Positions 16,068 through 24,746 of a DNA stretch of 53,549 bases are shown piece by piece (positions within the stretch are counted from its first letter, which is position 1; every line of letters begins with the position of its first letter). The stretch is taken from positions 1 to 53,549 of the forward strand of contig JAQTPK010000017.1 in the NCBI GenBank assembly GCA_028712885.1. The letters run 5' to 3'. The DNA comes from Syntrophales bacterium (GTDB taxonomy: Bacteria; Desulfobacterota; Syntrophia; Syntrophales; UBA4778). The notes below the pieces were generated by a model. The model saw only the letters and a list, made by a program, of their open reading frames with translations. It was not told the DNA's origin and ran no database searches. The translations under genes and the position numbers were made by a program.

Positions 16068-18158
16068 TTATTTACCGAACAATTCCTTGAGAACGTCCCC
16101 CGGCGCGGGAATTCCTTTCTGATCCTTGTCCGGGGCCTTCTCCGGAGCCCCCGGCAAGCGGCGCAGAAGCTCTTCCTGCAGCTTTTTCCGAACGCCCTCC
16201 CCGGCCTTCCTGCCGGCGGCCCGCACATCGACGCTGTAGGACGGATCGGAAATCGTGCCCCGCACCCGCAGGGGCACGCTGGTCCATCCCTTTTCGCTCG
16301 AAAGAAAACGTGCGACCGCCGACTGGCTCACGAGTTTCGGCGCAAGTCTTTCGGAAACCTTGACGAGAATACCCAGATCGAGTTTTTCATCCAGGCCGAT
16401 CGTCCCGGTCTGTTCGAGCCCCAGGTCCCTGCTCTCGACCAGGCTTCTGAGATTCACGATCCCGCCGGAGACGGTAAAACGCCCCTCCGCGGTCTGGATC
16501 GGAATCTCCCTCAGATCCTGCAACCCGAGAAGCGCAAGAAGGCCGGAGCTAAGCTCCGCGTTCCTGAGGGAGCCGTTCCTGACCGCAAAAGATCCCTTCC
16601 CCTTGAGGTTCCGTTTTACATTGGCGGGAAGAGTCCCCGCACCGGAAAGCTCGGCGTTGCCGGAAAGTATCCCGAGCAGCTTGCCCCTCGCCCGGGGCGG
16701 AGCAAAGGCGTCGACCAGCTCCTCTATCCTGACGCCCTTCAGGTCTGCAGCCATGTTGTAAGCGGTGCCCCTCCGGGCAAGATTCGCGGCCCCGCTGAGC
16801 GTGAACGATCCGCTCAGGGTATTGCCCGTCAGGCTCACGATCCGCAGGACATTCTCCTTCAATTCAAGCCGCGATTTTAAATTTTTGATCGGTATGCCTT
16901 TATACTGAGTCTGCCGTATGTCCAGAGATGCACTAACCCTCATTTTCAGATTCATGGGCTCCGGCTCCGTTCCCGGAGTTTGCGGTTTGGAAACGGGAGC
17001 CGCGGGGACAATCAGCTGATCAAGCGGAAGCGATTCGCTCCTGACATCAATATCCGCATCGGGGTACGCGCCGTAATTCTTTACGGACCCGGTTATGTCA
17101 GCGCTGCTGTCCCCTGCAATGAGCCTTATTCTTTCTATTGTTATCACCTCCGGAGCAAGTTTCAGCGATCCGTCCATTACCGGCCGGATTCCCTTATACG
17201 CGAAAGAGACCCTGTTCAATTTTACATCGCCTTTGTAAAGGACGGGACTTTCCTTCCCGGGTTTTCTCTCGGCCCTGAGCATAACGGTTGCTTTTCCGCC
17301 TGTATTGCCGGCTCCGGGCAGAAAGGCGGAGATAAGCTCATTTCTTATATTGGAGAGGTCTGCGTTCTGCACCTCTAAATCCAGGGAATAGGCGGGTCCT
17401 GCCGCGTAGTCGATACTTCCCTGCAACTGGAGCGGTATCTTCATGATTTCCGCATCAACGGAATGGAGGGTGATCCGCTCCCTTTCCAGATCCAGATCCG
17501 TTTTATACCTTACATCCGCCCTGACATCCCTCACCAGGCCGGCCGTACCCTGGAACACGGCTTCCACTATGGTCAGACTGAAACTGCCTTGGGAGGAAAG
17601 GGTCCTGTCCGAAACGGCGCCGATGCCCAGGTCCGCGTTCAAAAGCAGTTCCGCTTTCTTCGGGTTTCCTTTCGGATCGGCATAGCTGATCCTCGCCTTC
17701 TCGATCGACAATTTTTTGATATCCAGGCTGAAGGGAAGACCGGCGGCTTCCTTTTTCCGTTCTTCACCGGAAACTCCGATATCGGAAAAATTGAAAGATC
17801 CGTCCGGGTTCTTTTTCAGGTACACTTCGGGCTCCAGCAGGCCAAGCCGGCCGATGACCAGCCTCCCGGACAGGAGCGGAAGAAACCGGTACATGAGATT
17901 GAATTCTTTCGCCTTGACGAATGCAGTCTCGCCGTCTTTTTCTTTTATCTCGATCCCTCTGACGACTATTCCCCGGAAGAGACTCAGGTCCGCTTCCCCC
18001 AGCAGAACCTTGCGGTTCAGGGACTTCTCCGCAAGCTCGGAGACGATAGCGCGGACCCGCTCATCGGTCAGGTAAGACCTGAGAAAAAGGTATAAAGAGG
18101 CGAAGGCCGCCAGCAGGACGGCAGCGGCGATAATCGCAATTTTCAGAGATTTTTTCAT
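16068..18158 (-). CDS. AsmA-family protein
   Basis: This 696-residue protein has one N-terminal membrane segment (about residues 7-26, IAIIAAAVLLAAFASLYLFL) and a long beta-rich periplasmic body. The first 110 residues (YLTDERVRAIVSELAEKSLN, KVLLGEADLSLFRGIVVRGI) and the C-terminal part (GNAELSGAGTLPANVKRNLKG-type repeats, then YSVDVRAAG) are typical of AsmA/DUF748-like proteins. These are thought to bridge the envelope and carry phospholipids to the outer membrane. The C-terminus is basic and proline-rich. The gene converges on gatB with a 43-base gap. It is unrelated in sequence order to the second AsmA-like gene at 33732. Confidence 0.85.
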   Translation of the reverse strand: MKKSLKIAIIAAAVLLAAFASLYLFLRSYLTDERVRAIVSELAEKSLNRKVLLGEADLSLFRGIVVRGIEIKEKDGETAFVKAKEFNLMYRFLPLLSGRLVIGRLGLLEPEVYLKKNPDGSFNFSDIGVSGEERKKEAAGLPFSLDIKKLSIEKARISYADPKGNPKKAELLLNADLGIGAVSDRTLSSQGSFSLTIVEAVFQGTAGLVRDVRADVRYKTDLDLERERITLHSVDAEIMKIPLQLQGSIDYAAGPAYSLDLEVQNADLSNIRNELISAFLPGAGNTGGKATVMLRAERKPGKESPVLYKGDVKLNRVSFAYKGIRPVMDGSLKLAPEVITIERIRLIAGDSSADITGSVKNYGAYPDADIDVRSESLPLDQLIVPAAPVSKPQTPGTEPEPMNLKMRVSASLDIRQTQYKGIPIKNLKSRLELKENVLRIVSLTGNTLSGSFTLSGAANLARRGTAYNMAADLKGVRIEELVDAFAPPRARGKLLGILSGNAELSGAGTLPANVKRNLKGKGSFAVRNGSLRNAELSSGLLALLGLQDLREIPIQTAEGRFTVSGGIVNLRSLVESRDLGLEQTGTIGLDEKLDLGILVKVSERLAPKLVSQSAVARFLSSEKGWTSVPLRVRGTISDPSYSVDVRAAGRKAGEGVRKKLQEELLRRLPGAPEKAPDKDQKGIPAPGDVLKELFGK

Positions 18159-18280
18159 AACTATAGCTTTGTAAAAAGGCCCGGAAAAGACAAGGAGGAA
18201 ATTGGGGAACGTGTTGATTGTGTTGTCGACAATTTGTACTACCTTTTTACTTCAAATATGAATACCTGAATCGAATTATC

Positions 18281-18331
18281 TTGACATTTATGCCTGACAT
18301 AACATATGTCATCCCAAGCATAAATTTATGC
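18281..18331 (+). promoter_or_regulatory. modA promoter region with two palindromes
   Basis: TTGACA at 18281-18286 is a likely -35 box. Downstream lies a 17-base palindrome with arms TGACATA (18295-18301) and TATGTCA (18305-18311), followed by the perfect 14-base palindrome GCATAAATTTATGC (18318-18331). Both lie within 65 bases of the modA start and look like operators. They do not obviously match the ModE box. Confidence 0.5.
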
Positions 18332-18357
18332 AATAAGAATCTGAAAGGAATGGTGCG

Positions 18358-19104
18358 GTGAAGAGAAAAGTAGTTGCCTTCGTAGTGATCTGGGTTATTC
18401 TCATCGGCCCTTTGCCGGCGCTGGCCCAGGATAAACTCTCCGCTGCCGTGGCGGCAAATTTTATTTCGGCTTTCAAAGAACTGGCGGCCCGTTTTGAAGC
18501 GAAAACAAAAACAAAAGTCGAGGGCACTTTTTCCTCAACGGGGGCCCTCTACAGTCAAATAGTGAATGGCGCTCCTTACGACATTTTTTTGTCGGCGGAC
18601 GAAACGCGGCCGGCTGTTTTATTCCGTGACGGAATAGCAGATAAACCCTTCGTATATGCGCGCGGAAGGGTGATTCTCTGGTCCGCGGATGAAAATTTCT
18701 GCAAAGGGCCAAGCTGGCAGGATGCCCTGAAATATCGCAAAATCAAGAAGATCGCAATCGCCAATCCGCTTACGGCTCCTTACGGGGCCGCCGCGCAGAC
18801 AGCGCTCCGGAAAGCCGGATTGTGGGACACCCTTCAAGACAAGCTGGTTATCGCCCAGAATATTGCACAGTCTTTCCAGTATGCCAACACCCTTGCAGTC
18901 GATGCCTGTTTCTGCGCGCTCTCCGTCACGGCGGCGCCGGAGGGGAAAAGGGGATGTTATTTTCCTGTTTCCGAAGCCCCTGAAACAGTCCAATCAGCCT
19001 GCCTGCTGAAAAAATCAAAAAATCGCGCCGCAGCGCAGCAGTTCTCCGCGTTCCTGAATTCGCCGGAGGGAACGGAAGTCAGGATGAAATACGGCTATCA
19101 CTAA
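18358..19104 (+). CDS. modA: ModA-type periplasmic molybdate-binding protein
   Basis: This 248-residue exported solute-binding protein starts at GTG, 9 bases after AAGGA. A signal peptide covers residues 1-23 (cut after LPALA). The mature start LSAAVAANFISAFKELAARF and the blocks VEGTFSSTGALYSQIVNGAP then YDIFLSAD are typical of ModA, as is ANPLTAPYGAAAQTAL, which contributes anion ligands. It binds molybdate or tungstate for an ABC importer. The permease and ATPase genes are not adjacent; a porin gene follows instead. Tungstate or another oxyanion cannot be excluded. Confidence 0.9.
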   Translation: MKRKVVAFVVIWVILIGPLPALAQDKLSAAVAANFISAFKELAARFEAKTKTKVEGTFSSTGALYSQIVNGAPYDIFLSADETRPAVLFRDGIADKPFVYARGRVILWSADENFCKGPSWQDALKYRKIKKIAIANPLTAPYGAAAQTALRKAGLWDTLQDKLVIAQNIAQSFQYANTLAVDACFCALSVTAAPEGKRGCYFPVSEAPETVQSACLLKKSKNRAAAQQFSAFLNSPEGTEVRMKYGYH

Positions 19105-19298
19105 CGGGCCTGTAAGGCGGAATTTGTAGTAAATAGTAATTTTTTGTTGCTATTCCTTCTTACCTCTTATAGAAGGTCTGCTGTCGGGATTGTTATGCTT
19201 CAGTAATAAGTAATGATGCCAAGCACGGTTTTATACGTATCGCGCACGCATCGGCTGATGGCCATTAGATTCTTTATCAGTATCAGGAGGAGCAGGAA

Positions 19299-20597
19299 AT
19301 GAAGAGACTATTGTTTTATTCGGTTGCCGTCGCCCTGGCCCTGGCAATCGCCGCGCCCGCCGGAGCCGTGACGGTTAAAGTCACCGGAGAATTCTTTGCG
19401 GCGGGATTCTGGGAAAGCAACAGGGCGCTCAGAAGCTCGGACGAAACAGCGCAAAGGTATTATGCATCGAGACTGCAGGTAAACCCCGTTTTTCAAGTAG
19501 CGGACGGACTCCGGCTGGTTACGAGATTCGACGCCATGGAGAGGGTCTGGGGACAGGATCCGATCGGAAGCACCCCGACGGCGACGAACAGCCGGAATAC
19601 AAGGGACGAACAGAATATCGTTTTCCGGCGGGCCTATTTATCGGCTAAGGTGCTCGGAGGCGTGCTCGACGTCGGCGCCATGGGAGCAGGCAGGACGGGC
19701 ACGGTCTTCATGAATTACGATGCGGATGTCTATCGCATCAAATACACAACCTATTTCGGACCCTGGAGCATTCAGCTCGTAACCGAAAAAGCAGACGAGA
19801 ATTCGATTACGAACGGCACCAGCGACGGCGATAAGGATAAATACTCCATAACGCCCGTATACAAGTGGACCGGCGGAGAAGTGGGAACCCAGTTCCAGTG
19901 GTACCGGTACAACGACCAGGAAAGGTCCGCAACCCCGTACCGGGCGAATTATTACCTCCTCTGCCCCTGGTTCAAGTCGATTTTTGGTCCGCTGTATGTT
20001 GAAGGGGAGGTCAGTTACTATTTCGGAAAGGCAAACGATTACCTGAACGAGTCGCTGCAGGACAAGGATTATGACAGCCTCAACTATTACCTGATGGCGA
20101 AATATACGACGGGGCCGTTTTATTTCGGAGGGCAGTACGCCCACATAGCGGGCGACGACCCGGCCAGACCGGACAAAAAGAGGCAGGCCTCTGCCCCTTC
20201 GGGCTATATCGATTATCAGCCCACGCTCGTCCTCTGGAATGACTGGACGCAGCGCTTCACCGGCCAGGCGTTGGGAACTAACGGAACAATAGCCAGTCCA
20301 TACTACGTAACCAACGCCAACCTCTATCAGGTTTTCGCCGGCTACAAACCTATCCCGAAGCTGACCCTCGACGCCTCTTACACCATGGCCTATGCGGAGC
20401 AGAAGCCTGCGAATTACGTAAGCGACGGCTATGGAAACGAGCTGGATCTCAAGGCAGCGTACAAGATATATGATAATCTCGAGTACATGGTAGCCTTCGG
20501 ATATCTCTGGGCGGGGGATTATTTCAAGGGAACCTCGTCCACCAACACGGTGGGAAACGACTGGCTGCTGATGCATAAATTGACGCTTAATTTCTAA
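19299..20597 (+). CDS. Outer-membrane beta-barrel porin-like protein
   Basis: This 432-residue protein has a signal peptide (residues 1-23, cut after PAGA) and a strong AGGAGGAG ribosome site. The mature part is an alternating beta pattern rich in Tyr, Trp and Gly (YVEGEVSYYFGKANDYL, FYFGGQYAHIAGDD, KLTLDASYTMAYAEQKP) and ends in Phe (HKLTLNF), the C-terminal signal for BAM-dependent outer membrane insertion. The length suits a 16-18 strand barrel. It resembles the uncharacterised deltaproteobacterial porin-like family. Substrate is unknown. It is downstream of modA in the same direction but 194 bases away, so it probably has its own promoter. Confidence 0.8.
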   Translation: MKRLLFYSVAVALALAIAAPAGAVTVKVTGEFFAAGFWESNRALRSSDETAQRYYASRLQVNPVFQVADGLRLVTRFDAMERVWGQDPIGSTPTATNSRNTRDEQNIVFRRAYLSAKVLGGVLDVGAMGAGRTGTVFMNYDADVYRIKYTTYFGPWSIQLVTEKADENSITNGTSDGDKDKYSITPVYKWTGGEVGTQFQWYRYNDQERSATPYRANYYLLCPWFKSIFGPLYVEGEVSYYFGKANDYLNESLQDKDYDSLNYYLMAKYTTGPFYFGGQYAHIAGDDPARPDKKRQASAPSGYIDYQPTLVLWNDWTQRFTGQALGTNGTIASPYYVTNANLYQVFAGYKPIPKLTLDASYTMAYAEQKPANYVSDGYGNELDLKAAYKIYDNLEYMVAFGYLWAGDYFKGTSSTNTVGNDWLLMHKLTLNF

Positions 20598-20613
20598 CCC
20601 GGTACGGCCGATC

Positions 20614-20645
20614 AAAGCCCCGGAAGATATTTCCGGGGCTTTTTG
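20614..20645 (+). terminator. Rho-independent terminator after the porin gene
   Basis: AAAGCCCCGGAA (20614-20625) pairs perfectly with TTCCGGGGCTTT (20631-20642) around a 5-base loop, and the T-run follows. Confidence 0.92.
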
Positions 20646-20801
20646 ATTTGAATATTCGGCATCGGCTCGCATCCAAAAAGCCGCAGCTGCAGTTTTGCGC
20701 TCATCAGTTTTTCCGCATGAAAAAATCAGGTTTAAATTGATTGAAGCACAAAGGCCGGTTGGATCACTATATTATGTGAGACTACGTGCGGAGGTTATTT
20801 T

Positions 20802-21401
20802 ATGAAAACGCAAAAAAGGTGGATATCGCTGATTACGATTTTCGTATTCGCCGCAGCGGCGGCGGGTCTGGCCGTTGCGCAGCAGACCGACAGGCAGAAA
20901 ATGGACCAGGCTCAGGCGGGCGCCGACCAGACTATCTACGATATACTGCAGAAAGAGCATAATGAGGTGAAAGACCTCCTGAAAAGGATCGGGGACAGCA
21001 AGGATCCCAGGCAGACGTCCCAATTGATGGCTCAGCTTCGATCCGCGCTGGTGCCGCACATGCGCGCTGAAGAGAAAGTAGTGTACCCGGCGCTGATGAA
21101 AGACGAAAACGCAAAGTCCCTCGCCCTTCAGGCGCAGAAAGAGCATAAGGCCGCGCAGAAGGTCCTGCAGGACATGTCCAGGATGCGCAGAAACGACGCA
21201 AAATGGCAGGCCGGCTTCAACATGCTGAACCAGAGCCTGAATACGCATATTGAAAACGAGGAAGGCCCGCTTTTCGATCAGGCAAAAAATGTCTGGAACG
21301 ACCAGCAGGCCCGGCAGATAGCACAGCAGTACATGGCCGCCAAGAAACAGGCAGGCGCCCAGCCGAGGGGAGCCAAGGGCGGCAAAGGTAAAGGAATGTA
21401 A
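20802..21401 (+). CDS. Exported hemerythrin (HHE) domain protein
   Basis: This 199-residue protein has a signal peptide (residues 1-27, AAAAAGLAVA-QQ) after a GGAGG site 7 bases from the ATG. The body is a four-helix HHE bundle with the diiron ligands in place: His53 (KEHNEV), His86 and Glu90 (PHMRAEEKVVYP), His115 (KEHK), His149 and Glu153 (THIENEE). The C-terminal 30 residues are basic and glycine-rich. Cytoplasmic hemerythrin-like proteins bind O2 or NO; export to the periplasm would fit O2/NO scavenging at the envelope of an anaerobe (inference). It stands alone, after a terminator. Confidence 0.87.
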   Translation: MKTQKRWISLITIFVFAAAAAGLAVAQQTDRQKMDQAQAGADQTIYDILQKEHNEVKDLLKRIGDSKDPRQTSQLMAQLRSALVPHMRAEEKVVYPALMKDENAKSLALQAQKEHKAAQKVLQDMSRMRRNDAKWQAGFNMLNQSLNTHIENEEGPLFDQAKNVWNDQQARQIAQQYMAAKKQAGAQPRGAKGGKGKGM

Positions 21402-21411
21402 TGCGATGATC

Positions 21412-21496
21412 GTGAGGGGTGAGGAGTAAGGAGCAAGGTGTTATCCGGCAACTTGCGCATCGAGATATTCCGGGAACCGGCTATCCTTACTGCTCC
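21412..21496. repeat. Heptamer array (GTGAGGA-type)
   Basis: Four consecutive 7-base units, GTGAGGG to GCAAGGT, occupy 21412-21439. An inverted partner (TCCTTAC then TGCTCC) lies at 21484-21496 and reaches into the last codons of the porB-like gene. Confidence 0.55.
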
Positions 21497-22377
21497 AGGC
21501 GGAAGTCCCCTGTTTTCCGCAGCAGCAGTTCCCAGTCCTCATTGACCATTTCCTGGATCTGATCCAGGTCCTTTTCGGTAAGGTGCCGGAAGCGGCCCTG
21601 GAGCTTGAAATACTCGCGCACGAGGTATTCCTTCGGCCTGTAATTTATGGTGTAGCGGACGCCGTCTTCCACTTCGTAAAGCGGGAAAATATTGGTCTGC
21701 ACGGCCATCCGGGCGATCTTGATGGACATCTCGGAGGGGATGCGCCACCCCGTTGGGCAGCTCGCAAAGATGTGGATGAACTTCGATCCTTTAATGGACC
21801 TGGCCTTCTGCGCCTTGCGGACGAGGTCGTCCGGGTAAGCTATATTGGCCGTGGCCGCGTACGGGATCCTGTGCGCAACGAGCGCCTCGACGATATTCTT
21901 TTTCCTGAGCCTTTTCCAGTCTGCACCCGGCGTCGTGGTCGTCCAGGCGCCGTAGGGAGTGGAAGAACTCCGTTGGATTCCCGTATTCATGTAAGCTTCG
22001 TTATCGTAGCAGACGTAAATGAAATCCTCGTTTCGCTCGACGGCGCCGCTCAAGGCCTGGAAGCCGATGTCGAACGTCCCGCCGTCGCCCGCCCACGTCA
22101 CGACTGCAGTTTCCGTGTCCCCTTTCATATCGAGAGCGGCGCGGACGCCTGTAGCAACGGCCCCGCCCGTCTCAAATGCGGAATGAATTACGGGTATCTT
22201 CAGCGTTGTCTGAGGATAAGGTCCGGCGATGACGGACCAGCAGCAGGCCGGAAGAACCATTATGGTCTTTCCCCCCAGCGCCTTGAGGAGAAAGCGCATG
22301 GCAATCGCCGCACCGCACCCCGGACAACCCACGTGCCCGGAATACATGAATTCCTGCTCAAGAACGTTCAGTTCCAA
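21487..22377 (-). CDS. porB: 2-oxoacid:ferredoxin oxidoreductase beta subunit (PorB type)
   Basis: This is the thiamine-pyrophosphate-binding half of pyruvate (or related 2-oxoacid):ferredoxin oxidoreductase, 296 residues. It starts at TTG 22377, 6 bases after AGGAGG, overlapping the end of porA by 20 bases. The conserved features are HVGCPGCGAAIAMRFLLKAL (Fe-S ligands), LPACCWSVIAGPYPQTTLKI, the TPP/Mg motif WAGDGGTFDIGFQAL with CYDNEAYMNTG, and HIFASCPTGWRIP. Nothing essential appears to be missing in this subunit. Context: the third gene of an operon in which the alpha subunit is shortened and no gamma subunit is seen. Confidence 0.9.
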   Translation of the reverse strand: MELNVLEQEFMYSGHVGCPGCGAAIAMRFLLKALGGKTIMVLPACCWSVIAGPYPQTTLKIPVIHSAFETGGAVATGVRAALDMKGDTETAVVTWAGDGGTFDIGFQALSGAVERNEDFIYVCYDNEAYMNTGIQRSSSTPYGAWTTTTPGADWKRLRKKNIVEALVAHRIPYAATANIAYPDDLVRKAQKARSIKGSKFIHIFASCPTGWRIPSEMSIKIARMAVQTNIFPLYEVEDGVRYTINYRPKEYLVREYFKLQGRFRHLTEKDLDQIQEMVNEDWELLLRKTGDFRLEQ

Positions 22378-23179
22378 AGGACGCCTCCTGCAGACCCATC
22401 CAGACGCTTTCCCGTTCGGGAGCCGCGCTGTTCTTGGTTGACCAGTAAATCTCTTCCAGCAGCTCCGGGGTAATATCCCTTCCCCCTATTCCGGCAATGA
22501 AGCTGTAAACGGGGGGATGGCCGGGGGAATTACAGAGACAGGCGCGCACCTCCTGAGCGAAGATGCCTCCTGCGCCGAACGAACAGTTACGGTCGATAAC
22601 GGCCGCTTTTTTCGCCCCCCTCAGCGCCTCTCGGATTTTTTCAACGGGGGCCGGCCGGAAAAGCTTGATTTTGAGCACGCCGACTTTTTCACCCCGGGAC
22701 CGGAGCGCGTTGACCACCAGACGACAAGTGCTCGTAACGGTTCCGGACGTTATCAGAACGATTTCCGCATCTTCGCAATGCACTGCTTCCACTGCGCCGT
22801 AGCGGCGCTTGAATATGTCCGTCTGATCGGTCCAGATATTCCAGCCCGGTGCAAGGGCCCGGTTCACCTCCGCCATGACAATCGGCAGCCTCGCACCGGA
22901 AGCCCAGTGAAGGAGCTCGTGCATGAGGGCAAGCCCCTGGGAAGAGGAAGCGGTGAAGCTCCGAACTCCGCCCGTTTGAGATCCGATAAGCGACGCCAGG
23001 GCGGAGTGCTCGCTCTCCACCCGCAGGAATCTGGCTTTCATTTTACCGCTGGAGCAGTAATCAGAAAGAATCTCCACGATGTGCGTCTGCGGGGTTATAG
23101 GGTACGCGCTGATCACCTGGACTTTTGCGAGCCGGACGGCTTCGGCGACGGCATGGCTCCCTTCCAGGACCCTCTTCAT
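22358..23179 (-). CDS. porA: 2-oxoacid:ferredoxin oxidoreductase alpha subunit (PorA type), compact
   Basis: The start is ATG 23179 with GGAGGAAGGA immediately upstream, overlapping the preceding stop (ATGA). It has 273 residues; PorA proteins have about 390. The N-terminal half is normal ([72 protein letters not shown]). At NIWTDQTD the sequence jumps to [18 protein letters not shown], which in ordinary PorA lies about 115 residues further on. The C-terminal domain ([27 protein letters not shown]) is complete. The frame is intact, so this is an in-frame deletion of the end of the pyrimidine-binding domain and the linker. The subunit may be inactive or altered in substrate. Confidence 0.85.
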   Translation of the reverse strand: MKRVLEGSHAVAEAVRLAKVQVISAYPITPQTHIVEILSDYCSSGKMKARFLRVESEHSALASLIGSQTGGVRSFTASSSQGLALMHELLHWASGARLPIVMAEVNRALAPGWNIWTDQTDIFKRRYGAVEAVHCEDAEIVLITSGTVTSTCRLVVNALRSRGEKVGVLKIKLFRPAPVEKIREALRGAKKAAVIDRNCSFGAGGIFAQEVRACLCNSPGHPPVYSFIAGIGGRDITPELLEEIYWSTKNSAAPERESVWMGLQEASFGTERS

Positions 23180-23526
23180 CGTCCTTCCTCCTCCAGGGTC
23201 ATGGCGTTGCGCGGGCACTCCGCAACGCAGAGACCGCAGCCCTTGCAGTAATCATAGTTGATCCGGCGCTCCGTTTTTTCCGATTCCCGGACCACGGCAA
23301 GATCGGGACAGAAATAGTAGCAGTTGTCGCACAGCGCTTTGGATAATTTCAGAAGTGTAGCAACCGGCGGGAGGATTAAGCCTTTTTCGATTTCCGAGAG
23401 GAGGGCTCTGTCAAGGCCGCTTTTTGCCTCGAGATCCTGAAGGGTGATGCGTTTTTTAAGCCGGAGATCCTTGACCCTGTGACCGATTCCGATTCCCTCA
23501 ACGGCCTTGTGTTTCTTCTGCGCCAT
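23176..23526 (-). CDS. XRE-type HTH domain fused to a PorD-like 4Fe-4S ferredoxin
   Basis: This 116-residue protein is first in the por operon. Residues 12-64 are an XRE helix-turn-helix ([46 protein letters not shown]), close to the DNA-binding part of XRE-cupin regulators. Directly after SKAL comes a ferredoxin: Cys66, Cys69, Cys73 before Pro (first cluster, one Cys short of the usual four), then a complete second cluster Cys94, Cys97, Cys100, Cys104-Pro ([19 protein letters not shown]). The Fe-S part corresponds to the delta subunit of 2-oxoacid:ferredoxin oxidoreductase. The protein could be an electron carrier subunit, a redox-sensing regulator of its own operon, or both. The frame is continuous. 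Confidence 0.82.
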   Translation of the reverse strand: MAQKKHKAVEGIGIGHRVKDLRLKKRITLQDLEAKSGLDRALLSEIEKGLILPPVATLLKLSKALCDNCYYFCPDLAVVRESEKTERRINYDYCKGCGLCVAECPRNAMTLEEEGR

Positions 23527-23857
23527 TTCGTCACCTCATCGGACGTATAGTCTGGATGTGTTCGGCAGGAGTTCGCCTTGCAGGCGCTTGACTATAGCCA
23601 CAATGGCGCTGTCGTGTAAAGAAAAAATCAACCCGGGCCGAGACAGGATATTGTCTTGATTGACCGCCATTTCTCTTCACCTTTTATTCTTCACTTGTCG
23701 CTTCCCTTCCGGTTGCAGGAATTCCCATTCACACCGTGTTCCGGGCGTCCTATAGGCGCCCAACGTTCAACTTACAAAAAATCCAGCCAAGGACCGATTG
23801 TCCCGAATCCGGCGGCATGACTAAGAGTGGCTCCTATTTAATCTTTGAAAGTTTTAA
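23527..23857. other. Intergenic region between divergent por operon and PAP2 gene
   Basis: 331 bases without a gene hold promoters for both directions. Two symmetric sequences stand out: arms AGACA (23641-23645) and TGTCT (23652-23656), and a 19-base near-palindrome centred on CCTATAGG (23743-23761) with GGGCG/CGCCC ends. Either could be an operator, for example for the XRE-ferredoxin protein encoded by the adjacent gene; no assignment is possible from sequence. Confidence 0.4.
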
Positions 23858-24736
23858 ATGGAATTCAGACGGATTGGGTTTTCGGCGGTCCCATTCCTCC
23901 TGGTCTTACTCTTCTCAACTCAGTCATTCTCGTACTTCTTCGAACCGGCTTCCCCCGACTATTCCCTTGTGTCAGGCGCAACCGCAGAAACAGAAGCCAT
24001 GGAAGACGTGAGCCTCAACAGGAAATACCTGTGGGGTTACGCGGAGGATACCATCCATATCGCCGCTTCCCCCGCAGGATGGGGGCGCAGGGAATGGTTT
24101 ACGGCCGCCGCCGCCGTCGGGACAGCCGCAGGCCTGTATTACTTCGACCAGAATGTAAAAAACTGGACGGTGGAAAACAAAAACGGCACGACTCAGAAAT
24201 TGGCCGATTTCGGAAACCATTTCGGGGTCGGATATAATCTCCTGCCGGGACTTGGCGCATTCTATCTTTACGGCGTGGCCGCGGACGACAGCAGGGCGAA
24301 AAGGGCCGCCCTTTTATCCGTGGAAAGCTTCTTTATCGGCGGGTTCTTCTCGACCGCCGTGAAATATGCCACGCACAGGCAGAGGCCTGCTGACGGCGAC
24401 AGGTACGACAACTGGGACGGTCCCGCCCTGCGGGCATCCGATATGTCCTTCTGCTCCGGCCACGCTACGGCGGCGTTTTCCGTCATGACGGTCATCGCAA
24501 CGGAATACCGTGACAAACCCCTCGTGCCGCCGATCGCATACGGATTGGCGCTTTTGACCGCCCTGTCGAGGATTCACGACGGCGCCCACTGGACCTCCGA
24601 TGCTTTCGTGGGTTCGGCCATCGGTTACTTCACGGCCAAGGCGATCATGTCCCTGCACCGGAAAAAAACAAATTTCGCCGTCATGCCCGCGGTAGGCGGG
24701 CGCCATGCCGGAATTTCAATAATTTTTTCCTTTTAG
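23858..24736 (+). CDS. Exported PAP2-superfamily phosphatase
   Basis: This 292-residue protein has a signal peptide (FLLVLLFSTQSFS). The three PAP2 (type 2 phosphatidic acid phosphatase) motifs are present: KYATHRQRP (K-x6-RP), CSGHATAAF (SGH, with Cys replacing the usual Pro) and SRIHDGAHWTSD (SR-x5-H-x3-D). The enzyme would dephosphorylate lipid phosphates such as undecaprenyl-PP, phosphatidate or lipid A phosphates in the periplasm. The C-terminus (GISIIFSF) ends in Phe after a beta-like strand, unusual for inner-membrane PAP2 enzymes. The ribosome site is weak. It is followed 10 bases later by a lipoprotein gene. Confidence 0.85.
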   Translation: MEFRRIGFSAVPFLLVLLFSTQSFSYFFEPASPDYSLVSGATAETEAMEDVSLNRKYLWGYAEDTIHIAASPAGWGRREWFTAAAAVGTAAGLYYFDQNVKNWTVENKNGTTQKLADFGNHFGVGYNLLPGLGAFYLYGVAADDSRAKRAALLSVESFFIGGFFSTAVKYATHRQRPADGDRYDNWDGPALRASDMSFCSGHATAAFSVMTVIATEYRDKPLVPPIAYGLALLTALSRIHDGAHWTSDAFVGSAIGYFTAKAIMSLHRKKTNFAVMPAVGGRHAGISIIFSF

Positions 24737-24746
24737 GAGTCAGGCA

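Noticed and set aside
19638-20672. 344-residue frame antisense to the porin
   Set aside because: It includes the terminator hairpin and has no protein features; the porin has signal peptide and C-terminal Phe.
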